DNA of 32,365 nucleotides from a virus. Location: positions 1 through 32,365 of the IMG/VR virus record IMGVR_UViG_3300024306_000058; one strand, 5' to 3'. A model generated the notes under the pieces. It was given only the letters and a program-made list of their open reading frames with translations, was not told the DNA's origin and did not search any database. Below, piece by piece: positions 7,858 through 16,816 of this stretch. Position 1 is the first letter of the stretch; each line of letters starts with the position of its first letter. The position numbers and the translations under genes were made by a program.

Positions 7858-8196
7858 ATGGCAACTTTCACCTACACACCAGATTTCGGCGCCACGCGCT
7901 CCAGCCGGCCAGCGGTCACCACTGTGAAGTTCGGTGATGGCTACGAGATGCGGCAGGCGACGGGAATTAATGCCGACCTCAAAAGCTGGACGCTGACTTT
8001 TGCGGCCCGCACCGACACCGAAGCCAATGCGATCGAGGCGTTCCTTGATGCACGCGCCGGTGTTGAGAGCTTCGACTGGACGGCGCCTAACGCTGCGGCC
8101 TCGCGGAAGTACGTCTGCCGCGAATGGCAGCGCACGCTGGATGCCTGCAACCTGAACACCATCCAGGCCACCTTCGACCAGCTGGCTGAACCATGA
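7858..8196 (+). CDS. Minor tail protein M-like
   Basis: A 112-residue protein starting MATFTYTPDFGATRSSRPAV, with VKFGDGYEMRQATGIN and a terminal NLNTIQATFDQ: the signature of lambda gpM-type minor tail proteins (Phage_min_tail family). These belong to the tail-tip initiator complex below the tape measure. The gene lies directly after the tape measure and its stop overlaps the L gene as ATGA. The order H-M-L-K-I-J is complete, which makes the call secure. Confidence 0.88.
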   Translation: MATFTYTPDFGATRSSRPAVTTVKFGDGYEMRQATGINADLKSWTLTFAARTDTEANAIEAFLDARAGVESFDWTAPNAAASRKYVCREWQRTLDACNLNTIQATFDQLAEP

Positions 8197-8927
8197 CCGC
8201 TCCCACCCCCGTCATCACCGAGCTGCAGAAACTGGCACCCAGTGCGCTGATCGAGCTGTTCGAGCTGCAGCTGTTCAGCAACCTGCACGGCGCGGCAACC
8301 ACCTACCGCTTCCATGCCGGCACCAACGGTCTGCAGCAGGATCTGATCTGGGCCGGCAATACCTACAACCGCTGGCCGGTGGAGGCCACAGGCTTTGAGT
8401 ACGGCGGTGGCGGCCAGCTGCCGCGGCCGAACATCAGGGTTGCCAACGTGCTGAGCACCATCACCGCGGTGCTGCTGAGCGTGAACGCGGCCACACCAGG
8501 CAACGACCTGAACGGTGCCAAGGTGACGCGGATCCGCACGCTGGCGAAGTTCCTCGATGCTGCCAACTTTCCCGGCGGCACCAACCCGACCGCAGACCCC
8601 ACGGCCGAGATGCCGCGCGAGATCTACTACGTCGATCGGAAGGTGACGGAGAACCGCGAGCTGGTCGAGTTCGAGCTGGCCTCAGCCCTTGACCTGGTGG
8701 GGATGCGCCTGCCCCGGCGCCAGACCATTCAGAACGTCTGCCAATGGGGCTATCGCTCAGCCGAGTGCGGATACACCGGCGGGCCGGTGGCGGACGTCAA
8801 CGACAAGCCCACCAGCAATGCGACGCTGGACAGCTGCGGCAAGCGGCTCGCCAGCTGCAAACTGCGGTTTGGCGCCTACTCTGAGCTGCCGTTCGGTTCC
8901 TTCCCTGGCGTGGGGCAGTTCTCATGA
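8193..8927 (+). CDS. Minor tail protein L-like, Cys4 (Fe-S type)
   Basis: A 244-residue tail-tip protein of the lambda gpL family. The C-terminal domain has four cysteines, C183 (NVCQWGYR), C192 (AECGYTGG), C215 (LDSCGKRL) and C222 (ASCKLRFG), spaced 9, 23 and 7 residues apart. Lambda gpL is known to bind an iron-sulfur cluster through four cysteines in this domain, and the spacing here agrees with what I recall for lambda. GpL links the tail tube to the central tip protein J. It overlaps both neighbours by ATGA junctions and ends LPFGSFPGVGQF, a family-typical C-terminus. Confidence 0.9.
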   Translation: MTAPTPVITELQKLAPSALIELFELQLFSNLHGAATTYRFHAGTNGLQQDLIWAGNTYNRWPVEATGFEYGGGGQLPRPNIRVANVLSTITAVLLSVNAATPGNDLNGAKVTRIRTLAKFLDAANFPGGTNPTADPTAEMPREIYYVDRKVTENRELVEFELASALDLVGMRLPRRQTIQNVCQWGYRSAECGYTGGPVADVNDKPTSNATLDSCGKRLASCKLRFGAYSELPFGSFPGVGQFS

Positions 8928-9637
8928 AGCCGAAGCTTCTGGCCGCTGCACTGGAACACGCGCAGGCGGAAGCGCCGGGCGAGAGCTGCGGTCTTGAGGT
9001 GGTGGTCAAGGGTCGCCGGCGCTATTGGCCGTGTCGCAACATTGCCACCGATCCCGAGGAGATGTTCACGATCGACCCGGAAGACTACGCAGCAGCCGAG
9101 GATGCCGGCACGATCATCTCCGTGATTCACAGTCACCCGCACACACCACCGGCACCAAGCCAGGCGGATCGTGTCGCGTGCGAGCGTTCAGGGCTCCCCT
9201 GGTGGATCGTGAACCCCAACACCGGCACGTTCGACGGCTGCCAGCCTGAGGGCTACCAGGCGCCGCTGGTGGGTCGTGAGTATGCCTGGGGCGTGCTCGA
9301 CTGCTGGACGCTTGTGCGCGACTGGTACACCCGCGAGTGGGGGCTGGAGCTGCCGGACTGGCCGCGGCCGACGCCGGATGCGTTCGAGGATGCGCCGATG
9401 TTCGAGGGCTGCTTCAAGGAGGCCGGTTTCCGGGAGGTGAGCCTCGAGGAGATCGAGCCGGGCGATGCCCTGCTGATGGCGCTTGACCGCAACGATGGCC
9501 GCGCCAATCACGTCGCTGTGTACTTGGGCGACCAGCTGATCATTCACCACCTGCGCGGGCGATTATCAAGCCGGGACCTGCTGGGTGGCTACTATCTGAA
9601 GCAGACCGGGAAGGTCGTGCGCCATGAAAGTCGTTAA
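8924..9637 (+). CDS. Tail-tip protein K-like: JAMM plus NlpC/P60 domains
   Basis: A 237-residue two-domain hydrolase of the lambda gpK type. Residues 1-115 form a JAB/JAMM metalloprotease-like domain with Glu20 (GESCG), His69 and His71 (IHSHPH), Ser79 and Asp82, the complete ExnHxHx7Sx2D zinc motif. Residues 115-237 form an NlpC/P60 cysteine peptidase domain with Cys127 (VLDCWTLVRDWY) and His196 (ANHVAVY). Such proteins are needed for tail-tip assembly and are thought to process tip proteins or local peptidoglycan. It starts in an ATGA overlap with L and overlaps the I gene by 14 bases. Confidence 0.9.
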   Translation: MKPKLLAAALEHAQAEAPGESCGLEVVVKGRRRYWPCRNIATDPEEMFTIDPEDYAAAEDAGTIISVIHSHPHTPPAPSQADRVACERSGLPWWIVNPNTGTFDGCQPEGYQAPLVGREYAWGVLDCWTLVRDWYTREWGLELPDWPRPTPDAFEDAPMFEGCFKEAGFREVSLEEIEPGDALLMALDRNDGRANHVAVYLGDQLIIHHLRGRLSSRDLLGGYYLKQTGKVVRHESR

Positions 9638-10277
9638 GGTCTACGGCCGGATCGCAGAGTTTGTGGGCGCACGCAGCTTCAAGGCTGACGTGGCATCACC
9701 GGCCGAGGCAGTGCGATTTCTGCTGGCCAACTTCCCCGGCCTCGAGAAGTTCTTGGTCGATGGCGACCGCGAGGGCTACGGCTATCGCGTGCGCGTGGGC
9801 GGCCGTCCGGTGGGTGATGCCGATGAGCTGCAGATCCCAAGCGAGCGCGCCAAGACGATCAGCATCGTGCCCGTGCTGAGCGGCGCTGGTGGCGGCCTCG
9901 GGCAGATCTTTGCCGGCATTGGCCTGATTGCTGCGTCGATTCTGCTTGGTCCGGTGGGCGCGATCATCGGCGGCCTTGGTGCTGGTGTGATTGGCGGCAC
10001 TGCTGCAACCATCGTCGCCGGCATCGGCTTCAGCTTGGCGCTGGGTGGTGTGGCGCAGATGCTGTCGCCGGTGCCAAAGCTCAGCACCTCAATGCCATCA
10101 CAGCGGGCCAGCTATGCCGGCGCGCAGAACGGCGATCGAGCTGATCCCAAGCGGCTCGAGTCATACAGCTTCTCCGGCATCCAGAACACCTCAGCGCAGG
10201 GGCTGCCGGTGCCCATCATCTACGGCCGGGTGTGGGTCGGATCCGTCACCATAAGTGCAGGGATCGACGTGGCATGA
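9624..10277 (+). CDS. Tail assembly protein I-like
   Basis: A 217-residue protein of the lambda tail_I family. The N-terminal 90 residues are ubiquitin-like (MKVVKVYGRIAEFVGAR, ending ERAKTISIVPVLSGAGGG). A long Gly/Ala/Ile-rich hydrophobic middle follows (GQIFAGIGLIAASILLGPVGA and beyond, about residues 95-150), and the family-typical end is GLPVPIIYGRVWVGS. GpI is required for lambda tail-tip assembly and may be cleaved or released during it. It starts within the last 14 bases of K, and its TGA overlaps the J start as ATGA. Confidence 0.88.
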   Translation: MKVVKVYGRIAEFVGARSFKADVASPAEAVRFLLANFPGLEKFLVDGDREGYGYRVRVGGRPVGDADELQIPSERAKTISIVPVLSGAGGGLGQIFAGIGLIAASILLGPVGAIIGGLGAGVIGGTAATIVAGIGFSLALGGVAQMLSPVPKLSTSMPSQRASYAGAQNGDRADPKRLESYSFSGIQNTSAQGLPVPIIYGRVWVGSVTISAGIDVA

Positions 10278-13200
10278 CGCAGTTCATTTCGGGCGCTGGT
10301 GGCGGCAACAGCGCCCAGAAACGCGCGGAGAAACGTGCCAAGAGGCAGCAGAAGAAGATCAAGGCGCAGCTAGATCGGATTGAAGCCAAGCTTGAACCGT
10401 ACAAGCCAACAGAAGCGCCCGACAGCCTCGAGAGCGCAGCCTATGCCTACCTGCTCGACTTGATCGGAGAGGGCGAGATCCAGGGGCTGGAGAACAGCTG
10501 GCAGTCCGTGCTGCTGGATGACACGCCGCTGATGAACGCAGACGGCACGTTCAACTTCTCAGGCGTCCAGATTGAGACTCGCTACGGGACGCAGAACCAG
10601 AGCTACATCCAAGGCTTCTCCGACATTCAGCGTGAGGTCGCGGTCAACACCGAGCTGGAATACAACGCCAGTCAGGTGCGGCAGATCACAGACACCAACG
10701 TGAACGCTGCGCGCGTCACGATCACGTTGCCATCGCTGCAGTTCACGGAGGACGACGGCGACATCGTGGGCACGTCCGTGCGCATCACGGTCGATGTGCA
10801 ATACAACGGCGGCAGCTACAGCACCGTGATCGACGACACGATCACCGGCAAGTCCAGCTCGGCCTATCAGCGGGACTACCGCTTCCCGATTGGAGGCGCG
10901 TTCCCGGTGAACGTCCGCGTCACGCGACTGACCGAAGATTCAACTTCAGTGCGGCTGCAGAACCAGACCTTCTGGACGGCCTACACCGAGATCATCGACC
11001 AGAAGCTGCGCTACCCCAACACCGCATTGGTGGCGCTGAAGTTCGATGCGCAGCAGTTCGGTGCCATCCCAACCCGCGCCTATCTGATGCGTGGCATCAA
11101 GGTGGCGATCCCAAGCAACGCCACGGTGGACACCTCCACCTATCCGGGGCGGATCACCTACAGCGGCGTCTGGGGCGGTACGTTCGCAGCGGCGCAGTGG
11201 ACATCGGACCCGGCCTGGTGCCTGTGGGATCTGCTCACCAACACCCGCTACGGCGCCGGGCTGCCGGCAGCCTCGCTTGATAAGTTCAGCTTCTACGCGA
11301 TCAGCCAATACTGCAACGAGCTGTTGCCTAATGGCTTTGGCGGCTATGAGCCGCGCTTCTCCTGCAACGTGAACATCCAGACGGAGGAGGAAGCGTTCAA
11401 CCTGATCGAGGAGATGACGACCATCTTCCGCGGTATGGCGTGGTGGTCGGCCGGCTCCGTTGCGCTGAGCTGCGATCGGCCGGTGGATAGCAGCTACCTG
11501 CTCACCCCGGCCAACGTGGTGGAGGGGCTGTTTGTCTATGAGGGCTCCAGCCTGAAGTCTCGGCACACGGTCTGCATCGTCCAGTACATGGACATGGACA
11601 AGCGGGACGTGGCCTATGAGTACGTCGAAGATGCCGCGGCCGTCTCTAAATACGGCCTGATCGTCTCGCAGCTGTCGGCCTTTGCCTGCAACAGCAGGGC
11701 ACAGGCTCGGCGCGTGGGTGAATGGCTTCTCTACACCGAGCAGAACGAAACCGAGACCGTCACGTTCTCCGTGGCGCTCGATGCCGGCATCCTGCTGCGC
11801 CCCGGCATGGTGATCGAGATTGCAGATCCGCTGCGCGCTGGCGAACGCCGCGGCGGCCGGATCATGGCGGCCACCAGCACCACGATCACGCTGGACGATG
11901 ACCTGAACATCACCGGCGCCGCTGAGCTATCGGTGATCCTGCCTGATGGCACCATCGCCACGCGCGGCATCCAGTCGATCAGCAACCGCGTGGTGACGGT
12001 CACCAATGCCTTCACGACCTTGCCGGCCGTGGGCTCCATCTGGGTGATCGAGACCACCGACATCCTGACTTCAACCTGGCGCGTGGTCAGCATCACCGAG
12101 GGCGATCAGGGTGTCTTCCAGGTGACGGCGCTGGCCTACAACGCCTCGAAGTTCGACTACATCGAGCGTGATGTGCCGCTGGAGCGGCGCGATGTCACGA
12201 ACCTTTCAGCACAGCCGGACGCACCCATCAACCTGCGGGTGACGGAAAACCTCTACGAGTCAGGCTCGACCGTGCTGGTGCGCGTGAACCTGAGCTTCAA
12301 CCCTGTGCAACGCGCGGCCGGTTATGTGGTCGCCTACAAGGCTGGCGAGGACAACTGGATCACGCTGCCGGAGACCACCTCACCGGAGATCTCGCTGCCT
12401 GATGCGCGTGAGGTGCGGCATTACTTTCGCGTTCAGGCGGTCTCATCGCTGGGCGTGCGCTCCTCCACCGCCGAGATCTCCTATGAGGTGATCGGCAAGA
12501 CGGCAGTGCCTGTGAACGTGAGCGGCGTCTCACTGCTGCCGATTGACCAGGCCAGCGCCATCATCAGCTGGACGCAGGCGCCGGATCTCGATGTGCGCGT
12601 CGGTGGCAAGGTGCTAATCCGCCACACCCCGCTGCTGGTCGGTGCGCTGTGGGAGGAGGCCGCCGAGATCGTGCCATCAGCGGCTGGCAACCAGACGCAG
12701 AAGCAGGTGCCGCTGCTTGAGGGCACTTACCTGCTGAAGTTCGAGGACTCGACCGGCAACCGCTCCCTCGAGGCCACCACGATCGTCACAGACCTGCCGG
12801 AGCCGCAGCCGCGCCTGCTGATCCAAACCTATGCCGAGGACCAGGAGGTTCCGAAGTTCCAGGGCAACTACACCGACATGTTCTACAGCGAGGAGCTGGA
12901 CGGTCTGGTGATCTCGACCGGCCTGGCGGTGGACAGCATGGCCACAGATAACAACTGGGACGGTCTGGCCTCTATCGACAGCGTGGGCGGCGTGCTCAGC
13001 TCCGGTGAGTATGAGTTTGGCTCGACGCTTAGCCTGCCGGGCACTTTCGACGTGAACCTGCTCCGGCGCTTTGTCACCCGCCCCTACCTGCCGGGTGATC
13101 TTTGGGACGACCATCTCAACCTGATCGACACCTGGGACCTGATCGACGGTGCCGCACCCGACCGCGTGAACGCGCGGCTCTACGTCCGCTCGACACCGGA

Positions 13201-13597
13201 CGATCCATCCGGCACACCAACCTGGGGCAGCTGGCGGGAGTTCAGCAACGCGCTGGTGCGCGGCCGTGGCTTTCAGTTCAAGGTGCAGGCCACCAGCGAC
13301 GACCCGACGCAGAACATCGTGGTGGACGAGCTGGGCTGCACCGTCGAGATCCAGCAGCGCGTGGAGCAGTCCGCCGTTCTCACGAGTCCTACCGCCAGTT
13401 ACTCCGTACCCTTTGAAAACAATTTCTACCAGGCACCAAGCGTTGGTATCACTGCTCTCAACATGGGCACAGGCGACTACTTCGAGCTGGGTAGCGTGAC
13501 ACGCACGGGTTTCCAAGTAACATTCAGGAACAGTGCCGGCAGTGCCGTGGCTCGCAACTTCACCTACACGGCCGTGGGGCACGGCAAGGAGGTCTAA
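10274..13597 (+). CDS. Central tail-tip / host-specificity protein J-like
   Basis: The 1107-residue central tip protein, the largest product here. The ATG at 10274 overlaps the I stop (ATGA) and gives MTQFISGAGGGNSAQ; an upstream in-frame GTG at 10232 would overlap I much further and is not preferred. The N-terminal 600 residues show the gpJ core: SAAYAYLLDLIGEGEIQGL, DPAWCLWDLLTNTRYGAG, RLRPGMVIEIADPLR-like turns. Two fibronectin III-like repeats lie at about 640-840 (INLRVTENLYESGST; YFRVQAVSSLGVRS). The last 70 residues (VPFENNFYQAPSVGITAL to YTAVGHGKEV) resemble an H-type lectin module, a possible glycan-binding tip. J-type proteins end the tail and contact the receptor. Confidence 0.9.
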   Translation: MTQFISGAGGGNSAQKRAEKRAKRQQKKIKAQLDRIEAKLEPYKPTEAPDSLESAAYAYLLDLIGEGEIQGLENSWQSVLLDDTPLMNADGTFNFSGVQIETRYGTQNQSYIQGFSDIQREVAVNTELEYNASQVRQITDTNVNAARVTITLPSLQFTEDDGDIVGTSVRITVDVQYNGGSYSTVIDDTITGKSSSAYQRDYRFPIGGAFPVNVRVTRLTEDSTSVRLQNQTFWTAYTEIIDQKLRYPNTALVALKFDAQQFGAIPTRAYLMRGIKVAIPSNATVDTSTYPGRITYSGVWGGTFAAAQWTSDPAWCLWDLLTNTRYGAGLPAASLDKFSFYAISQYCNELLPNGFGGYEPRFSCNVNIQTEEEAFNLIEEMTTIFRGMAWWSAGSVALSCDRPVDSSYLLTPANVVEGLFVYEGSSLKSRHTVCIVQYMDMDKRDVAYEYVEDAAAVSKYGLIVSQLSAFACNSRAQARRVGEWLLYTEQNETETVTFSVALDAGILLRPGMVIEIADPLRAGERRGGRIMAATSTTITLDDDLNITGAAELSVILPDGTIATRGIQSISNRVVTVTNAFTTLPAVGSIWVIETTDILTSTWRVVSITEGDQGVFQVTALAYNASKFDYIERDVPLERRDVTNLSAQPDAPINLRVTENLYESGSTVLVRVNLSFNPVQRAAGYVVAYKAGEDNWITLPETTSPEISLPDAREVRHYFRVQAVSSLGVRSSTAEISYEVIGKTAVPVNVSGVSLLPIDQASAIISWTQAPDLDVRVGGKVLIRHTPLLVGALWEEAAEIVPSAAGNQTQKQVPLLEGTYLLKFEDSTGNRSLEATTIVTDLPEPQPRLLIQTYAEDQEVPKFQGNYTDMFYSEELDGLVISTGLAVDSMATDNNWDGLASIDSVGGVLSSGEYEFGSTLSLPGTFDVNLLRRFVTRPYLPGDLWDDHLNLIDTWDLIDGAAPDRVNARLYVRSTPDDPSGTPTWGSWREFSNALVRGRGFQFKVQATSDDPTQNIVVDELGCTVEIQQRVEQSAVLTSPTASYSVPFENNFYQAPSVGITALNMGTGDYFELGSVTRTGFQVTFRNSAGSAVARNFTYTAVGHGKEV

Positions 13598-13600
13598 CGA

Positions 13601-14203
13601 GTGGCGCAGCACGACTACAGCATTGCTAACCAGTCCGGCCTTGCCTTCCGGCAGGACCTGAACAACGCGCTGGCGGCGATCGTCAGCCAGAACAGCGGCG
13701 CAACAGAGCCCAGTACGCTGTATGCCTACCAGCTGTGGGCGGACACCACGGCCAACGTGCTGAAGATCCGCAACGCGGCGAACACCGCGTGGATCAACAT
13801 TGGCACCTCGCTGGGCAGCACGCACCTCGGTTTGGCGCCTACTGCTTCCCCCAGCTTCTCGGGAACTGCGACGTTCTCGGGCAGCATCAACATGTCCGGC
13901 ACCGGCTATCTCGACATCCCGACCGGCACCACAGCGCAGCGGCCCGGCACGCCCAACTCGGGCATGATCCGCTTCAACAGCACGCTGTCGCAGTTTGAAG
14001 GGCACAACGGCACAGCATGGGGGCAGCTTGGCGGTGGTGCTACAGGCGGTGGATCTGACACGGTGTTCATCGAGAACGGCCAAACCGTCACTACCAACTA
14101 CACGCTGAGCACCGGGAAAAATGCAGTTTCTGCCGGACCCGTTACGATCAACTCGGGTATCACCGTGACGGTGCCCTCTGGCGCCAGCTGGGTGGTCGTC
14201 TAG
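13601..14203 (+). CDS. Tail appendage / fibre protein
   Basis: A 200-residue protein starting at GTG with AAGGAGG eight bases upstream, only three bases after J. The N-terminal part (FRQDLNNALAAIVSQNSG, YQLWADTTANVLKIRNAAN, WINIG) is a module common in cyanophage tail fibres, followed by repetitive Ser/Gly/Thr-rich segments (SGTATFSGSINMSGTGYLD). The end, TINSGITVTVPSGASWVVV, is a beta-helix-like cap often seen at fibre C-termini. It probably attaches to the tip formed by J. No enzymatic motif is seen. Confidence 0.7.
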   Translation: MAQHDYSIANQSGLAFRQDLNNALAAIVSQNSGATEPSTLYAYQLWADTTANVLKIRNAANTAWINIGTSLGSTHLGLAPTASPSFSGTATFSGSINMSGTGYLDIPTGTTAQRPGTPNSGMIRFNSTLSQFEGHNGTAWGQLGGGATGGGSDTVFIENGQTVTTNYTLSTGKNAVSAGPVTINSGITVTVPSGASWVVV

Positions 14204-14214
14204 GAGGTAACACC

Positions 14215-14634
14215 ATGCCAATCACAATTAACGGATCAGGCACCGTCACCGGCATCAGTGCTGGGGGATTGCCTGATGGTGTCATCACGACGGATGACAT
14301 TGCAGCTAATGCGGTCACGCTGGGCAAGATCGGCGCCACCGAGCAGGGTCAACTCTGCAAAGCCTGGGTGAACTTCAACGGCACTGGCACTGTGGCGATC
14401 AGGGCTAGCTTCAACGTGAGCAGCATTACTGATAACGGGACGGGGGACTATACGGTGAACTTCACGAACGCTTTGGCGGATGCAAATTACGTCGCTGTTG
14501 CCTTAGCAGATGGAGGAGGAGGTATCGCTAACTATGAACATTGGGGTGGTGGAGCAGGTGCTTACTCTTCTACCTTCTGGCGAGGCAGTATGGCTGCCGA
14601 TAAAGCTTTTTGTCACGCCGCAATTTTCCGCTAA
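14215..14634 (+). CDS. Short tail fibre-like protein
   Basis: A 139-residue protein with a strong AGGAGGT ribosome-binding site that overlaps the preceding stop codon. It begins MPITINGSGTVTGISAGGLP and carries DDIAANAVTLGKIG, a repeat-like anchor seen in many phage appendage proteins. The C-terminal domain (QLCKAWVNFNGTGTVAIRAS, DYTVNFTNALADANYVAVAL) is a small beta-sandwich type common at the ends of cyanophage and other phage fibres. It is likely a receptor-binding or decoration module. Codon use is slightly more AT-rich toward its end than in the tail genes upstream. Confidence 0.65.
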   Translation: MPITINGSGTVTGISAGGLPDGVITTDDIAANAVTLGKIGATEQGQLCKAWVNFNGTGTVAIRASFNVSSITDNGTGDYTVNFTNALADANYVAVALADGGGGIANYEHWGGGAGAYSSTFWRGSMAADKAFCHAAIFR

Positions 14635-14640
14635 CCCATC

Positions 14641-15054
14641 ATGAAACGAATCATCTACCCCACACCTGAAGGCGGCGTAGCGGTGATCATCCCCGCCGAG
14701 ACCGTCGAACTGGCACTGAAAGACGTGCCTGAAGGCGTCCCCTACGAGATCGTCGATGCTGACGAGATCCCCTCTGATCGCTTCTTCCGTGGCGCTTGGA
14801 CGATGGGTGACTGCTGCATCGAACACGACCTTGAGAAGTGCAAAGAGATCGGCCACCAGCATCGCCGTCAGCAACGCGCTGAAGAGTTCGCACCACACGA
14901 TGAAGTGATCGCTAAACAGATCCCCGGCGTGGATGCTGTGGAGGCTGAAGCAGCCCGTCAGCAGATCCGCGAGAAGTACGCCGCTGTGCAAGACGCGATT
15001 GAAGAGGCGTCTACCCCAGATGAAATCAAGGCTGCCCTGGAGGTGACCCCATGA
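14641..15054 (+). CDS. Tail fibre assembly chaperone-like protein
   Basis: A 137-residue charged, non-repetitive protein between fibre genes. It has the layout of tail-fibre assembly proteins: a short N-terminal sheet (IYPTPEGGVAVIIP), a DRFFRGAWTM segment, then a long helix (EKCKEIGHQHRRQQRAEEF, REKYAAVQDAIEEASTPDE). It contains Cys-Cys and Cys-x-His elements near residue 58-68. No Shine-Dalgarno is obvious. Its stop overlaps the next start as ATGA. Function is inferred from layout and place. Confidence 0.5.
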   Translation: MKRIIYPTPEGGVAVIIPAETVELALKDVPEGVPYEIVDADEIPSDRFFRGAWTMGDCCIEHDLEKCKEIGHQHRRQQRAEEFAPHDEVIAKQIPGVDAVEAEAARQQIREKYAAVQDAIEEASTPDEIKAALEVTP

Positions 15055-15686
15055 CACTCAGATTGAATGGATCAACATCGGGCTACACCGAGATCGACGC
15101 ACCGGCAGTAGCAGGCTCCAACACGCTGGTGCTGCCTGGTGGCAACGGCTCCGCTGATCAGGTGCTGGCAACCAACGGCAGCGGCACGCTCAGCTTCGTG
15201 GATCGTGGCCGGATGGTGCTGGAGACTGCCAAGGCATCAACCAGTGGCACCTCGATTGACTTCACCGGGATTCCGAGTTGGGTGAAGCGGGTGACGGTGA
15301 TGCTTAACGGGGTGAGCACGAATGGTACGAGCGTGGTACAGATTCAGCTTGGACATTCTGGTGGCATCGAAACTAGCGGTTATCTAGGCTCGGCTTCCTA
15401 TATCTCGTCAACTCTAAATACCACGGGCAGCACAAATCTTTCATCTGGCTTTATTACAACATTTGGCAGTGCTAGTAACATAAGACACGGTTCTATTGTA
15501 GTTCAAGCCATTTCTGGCAATATTTGGTCTGCAAATGGAGCCATTGGGTTGTCCGATATCGGCTCGGTGCAATTTACAACTGGCACTAAATCCCTCTCTG
15601 GCACCCTAGACCGCATCCGCATCACCACCGTGAACGGCACCGACACCTTTGACGCGGGGTCGATCAACATTCTCTACGAGGGCTGA
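15051..15686 (+). CDS. Tail fibre protein with AT-rich variable interior
   Basis: A 211-residue protein. The N-terminal 55 residues (MTLRLNGSTSGYTEIDAPAV, LVLPGGNGSADQVLATNGSG) are a fibre shaft/anchor module common in cyanophages, encoded by GC-rich DNA. From about 15340 to 15600 the DNA turns clearly AT-rich, with codons such as TTA, ATA and AAT that are rare in the tail genes, while the last 30 residues (LDRIRITTVNGTDTFDAGSI) return to GC-rich sequence. This suggests a swapped receptor-binding segment between conserved ends. It starts in an ATGA overlap. Confidence 0.7.
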   Translation: MTLRLNGSTSGYTEIDAPAVAGSNTLVLPGGNGSADQVLATNGSGTLSFVDRGRMVLETAKASTSGTSIDFTGIPSWVKRVTVMLNGVSTNGTSVVQIQLGHSGGIETSGYLGSASYISSTLNTTGSTNLSSGFITTFGSASNIRHGSIVVQAISGNIWSANGAIGLSDIGSVQFTTGTKSLSGTLDRIRITTVNGTDTFDAGSINILYEG

Positions 15687-15688
15687 TT

Positions 15689-16816
15689 ATGAGCACCTTA
15701 AAAACAACCAACCTTCAAAACCCTTCAGCAGGCTCACCAGCGATTGTGCTGGCGTCTGATGGCACGGCAACAGCTCAGCTCAGCAGCATCAACGGTGGAC
15801 CGCTGGCTGGGGCGAGGAATCGCATCATCAATGGGGATATGAAGATTGATCAAAGGAATGCTGGAGCGAGTGTGACAGTTAATGTTGCAAGCAGCGTTTT
15901 TTCAGTAGATAGATGGTTTGGATATGGTCAAGCAACTGACGGCGTATTTACATTGCAGCAATCAACGGATACTCCAGCAGGATTTGTAAACTCATTAAAA
16001 GCAACTGTTACTACGGCAGATGCTTCTATTGGAGCGAGTCAAATCTATTTGCTTACTCAGATTGTTGAGGCAAACAACATTGATGATCTTGATTGGGGCA
16101 AAGCAACCGCAAAATCAGCAACGCTTTCTTTCTGGGTTAAATCTTCACTTACTGGAACGTTTGGTGGCTCCATAACAAACAACAGTAACTTCTCATATCC
16201 ATTTTCTTATTCCATTTCGGCTGCTAATACTTGGGAATACAAAACAGTCTCAGTCACGGGTCCAACAAGTGGTACCTGGGGAACAGGGGTAAATGCTGGT
16301 TTAACTGTTCGACTGGCATTAGGAGCAGGGTCTTCTCAAGTTGGTACGGCAGGTGCTTGGACTGGAAGCCATTTATTTGGTGTAACAGGTCAAGTTAATG
16401 TCATTGGCACTCTTAACGCCACCTTCTACATCACCGGCGTGCAACTTGAAGCCGGCAGCGTCGCCACCCCATTTGAGCGCAGGAGCTACGGGCAGGAGCT
16501 GGCGTTGTGTCAGAGGTATTATTTCAAAAACACCTATTGGGGTCAGGGCAACGGCGATACTACAAACATTGCCAATGTTAATGTAACTTTGCCAGTTACA
16601 ATGAGGGCTCAGCCGTCAGTGACTAACGATGCCGACACAAACGGCATTGCCGCAAATGGCAACCTTTACAATTTGACAGCAGCATCTGCTCAAATTCAAA
16701 ATGGTTGGTGGTGGGGACACCACGGGTATGTAAGTATAACTACAAATGCTCAAATCACTAGGTGGACTGCTTGTTCCGCCAGAATTTTAAACTTTCAAGC
16801 CTCTGCTGAGCTGTGA
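15689..16816 (+). CDS. Large tail fibre protein, mosaic
   Basis: A 375-residue protein. Residues 1-60 carry the anchor ILASDGTATAQLS-type segment and RNRIINGDMKIDQRNAG, which recurs in fibres of diverse phages. The middle (about 60-240) is a carbohydrate-binding-like beta sandwich (VDRWFGYGQ, ATLSFWVKSSLTGTFGGS). The phrase FYITGVQLEAGSVATPFERR near residue 250 and QELALCQRYYFK mark the conserved end of that domain, and a variable C-terminal part follows. DNA for the middle and the last 250 bases is AT-rich, while both conserved joints are GC-rich. It is probably the main adhesin; no catalytic residues are recognised. Confidence 0.75.
   Translation: MSTLKTTNLQNPSAGSPAIVLASDGTATAQLSSINGGPLAGARNRIINGDMKIDQRNAGASVTVNVASSVFSVDRWFGYGQATDGVFTLQQSTDTPAGFVNSLKATVTTADASIGASQIYLLTQIVEANNIDDLDWGKATAKSATLSFWVKSSLTGTFGGSITNNSNFSYPFSYSISAANTWEYKTVSVTGPTSGTWGTGVNAGLTVRLALGAGSSQVGTAGAWTGSHLFGVTGQVNVIGTLNATFYITGVQLEAGSVATPFERRSYGQELALCQRYYFKNTYWGQGNGDTTNIANVNVTLPVTMRAQPSVTNDADTNGIAANGNLYNLTAASAQIQNGWWWGHHGYVSITTNAQITRWTACSARILNFQASAEL

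Noticed and set aside
10232-10273. Upstream GTG start for the J gene
   Set aside because: It would add 14 basic residues overlapping I; the ATGA junction at 10274 is the usual arrangement here.
12677-14221. 514-residue frame on the minus strand
   Set aside because: Antisense to J and the first fibre gene; composition typical of shadow frames in GC-rich DNA.
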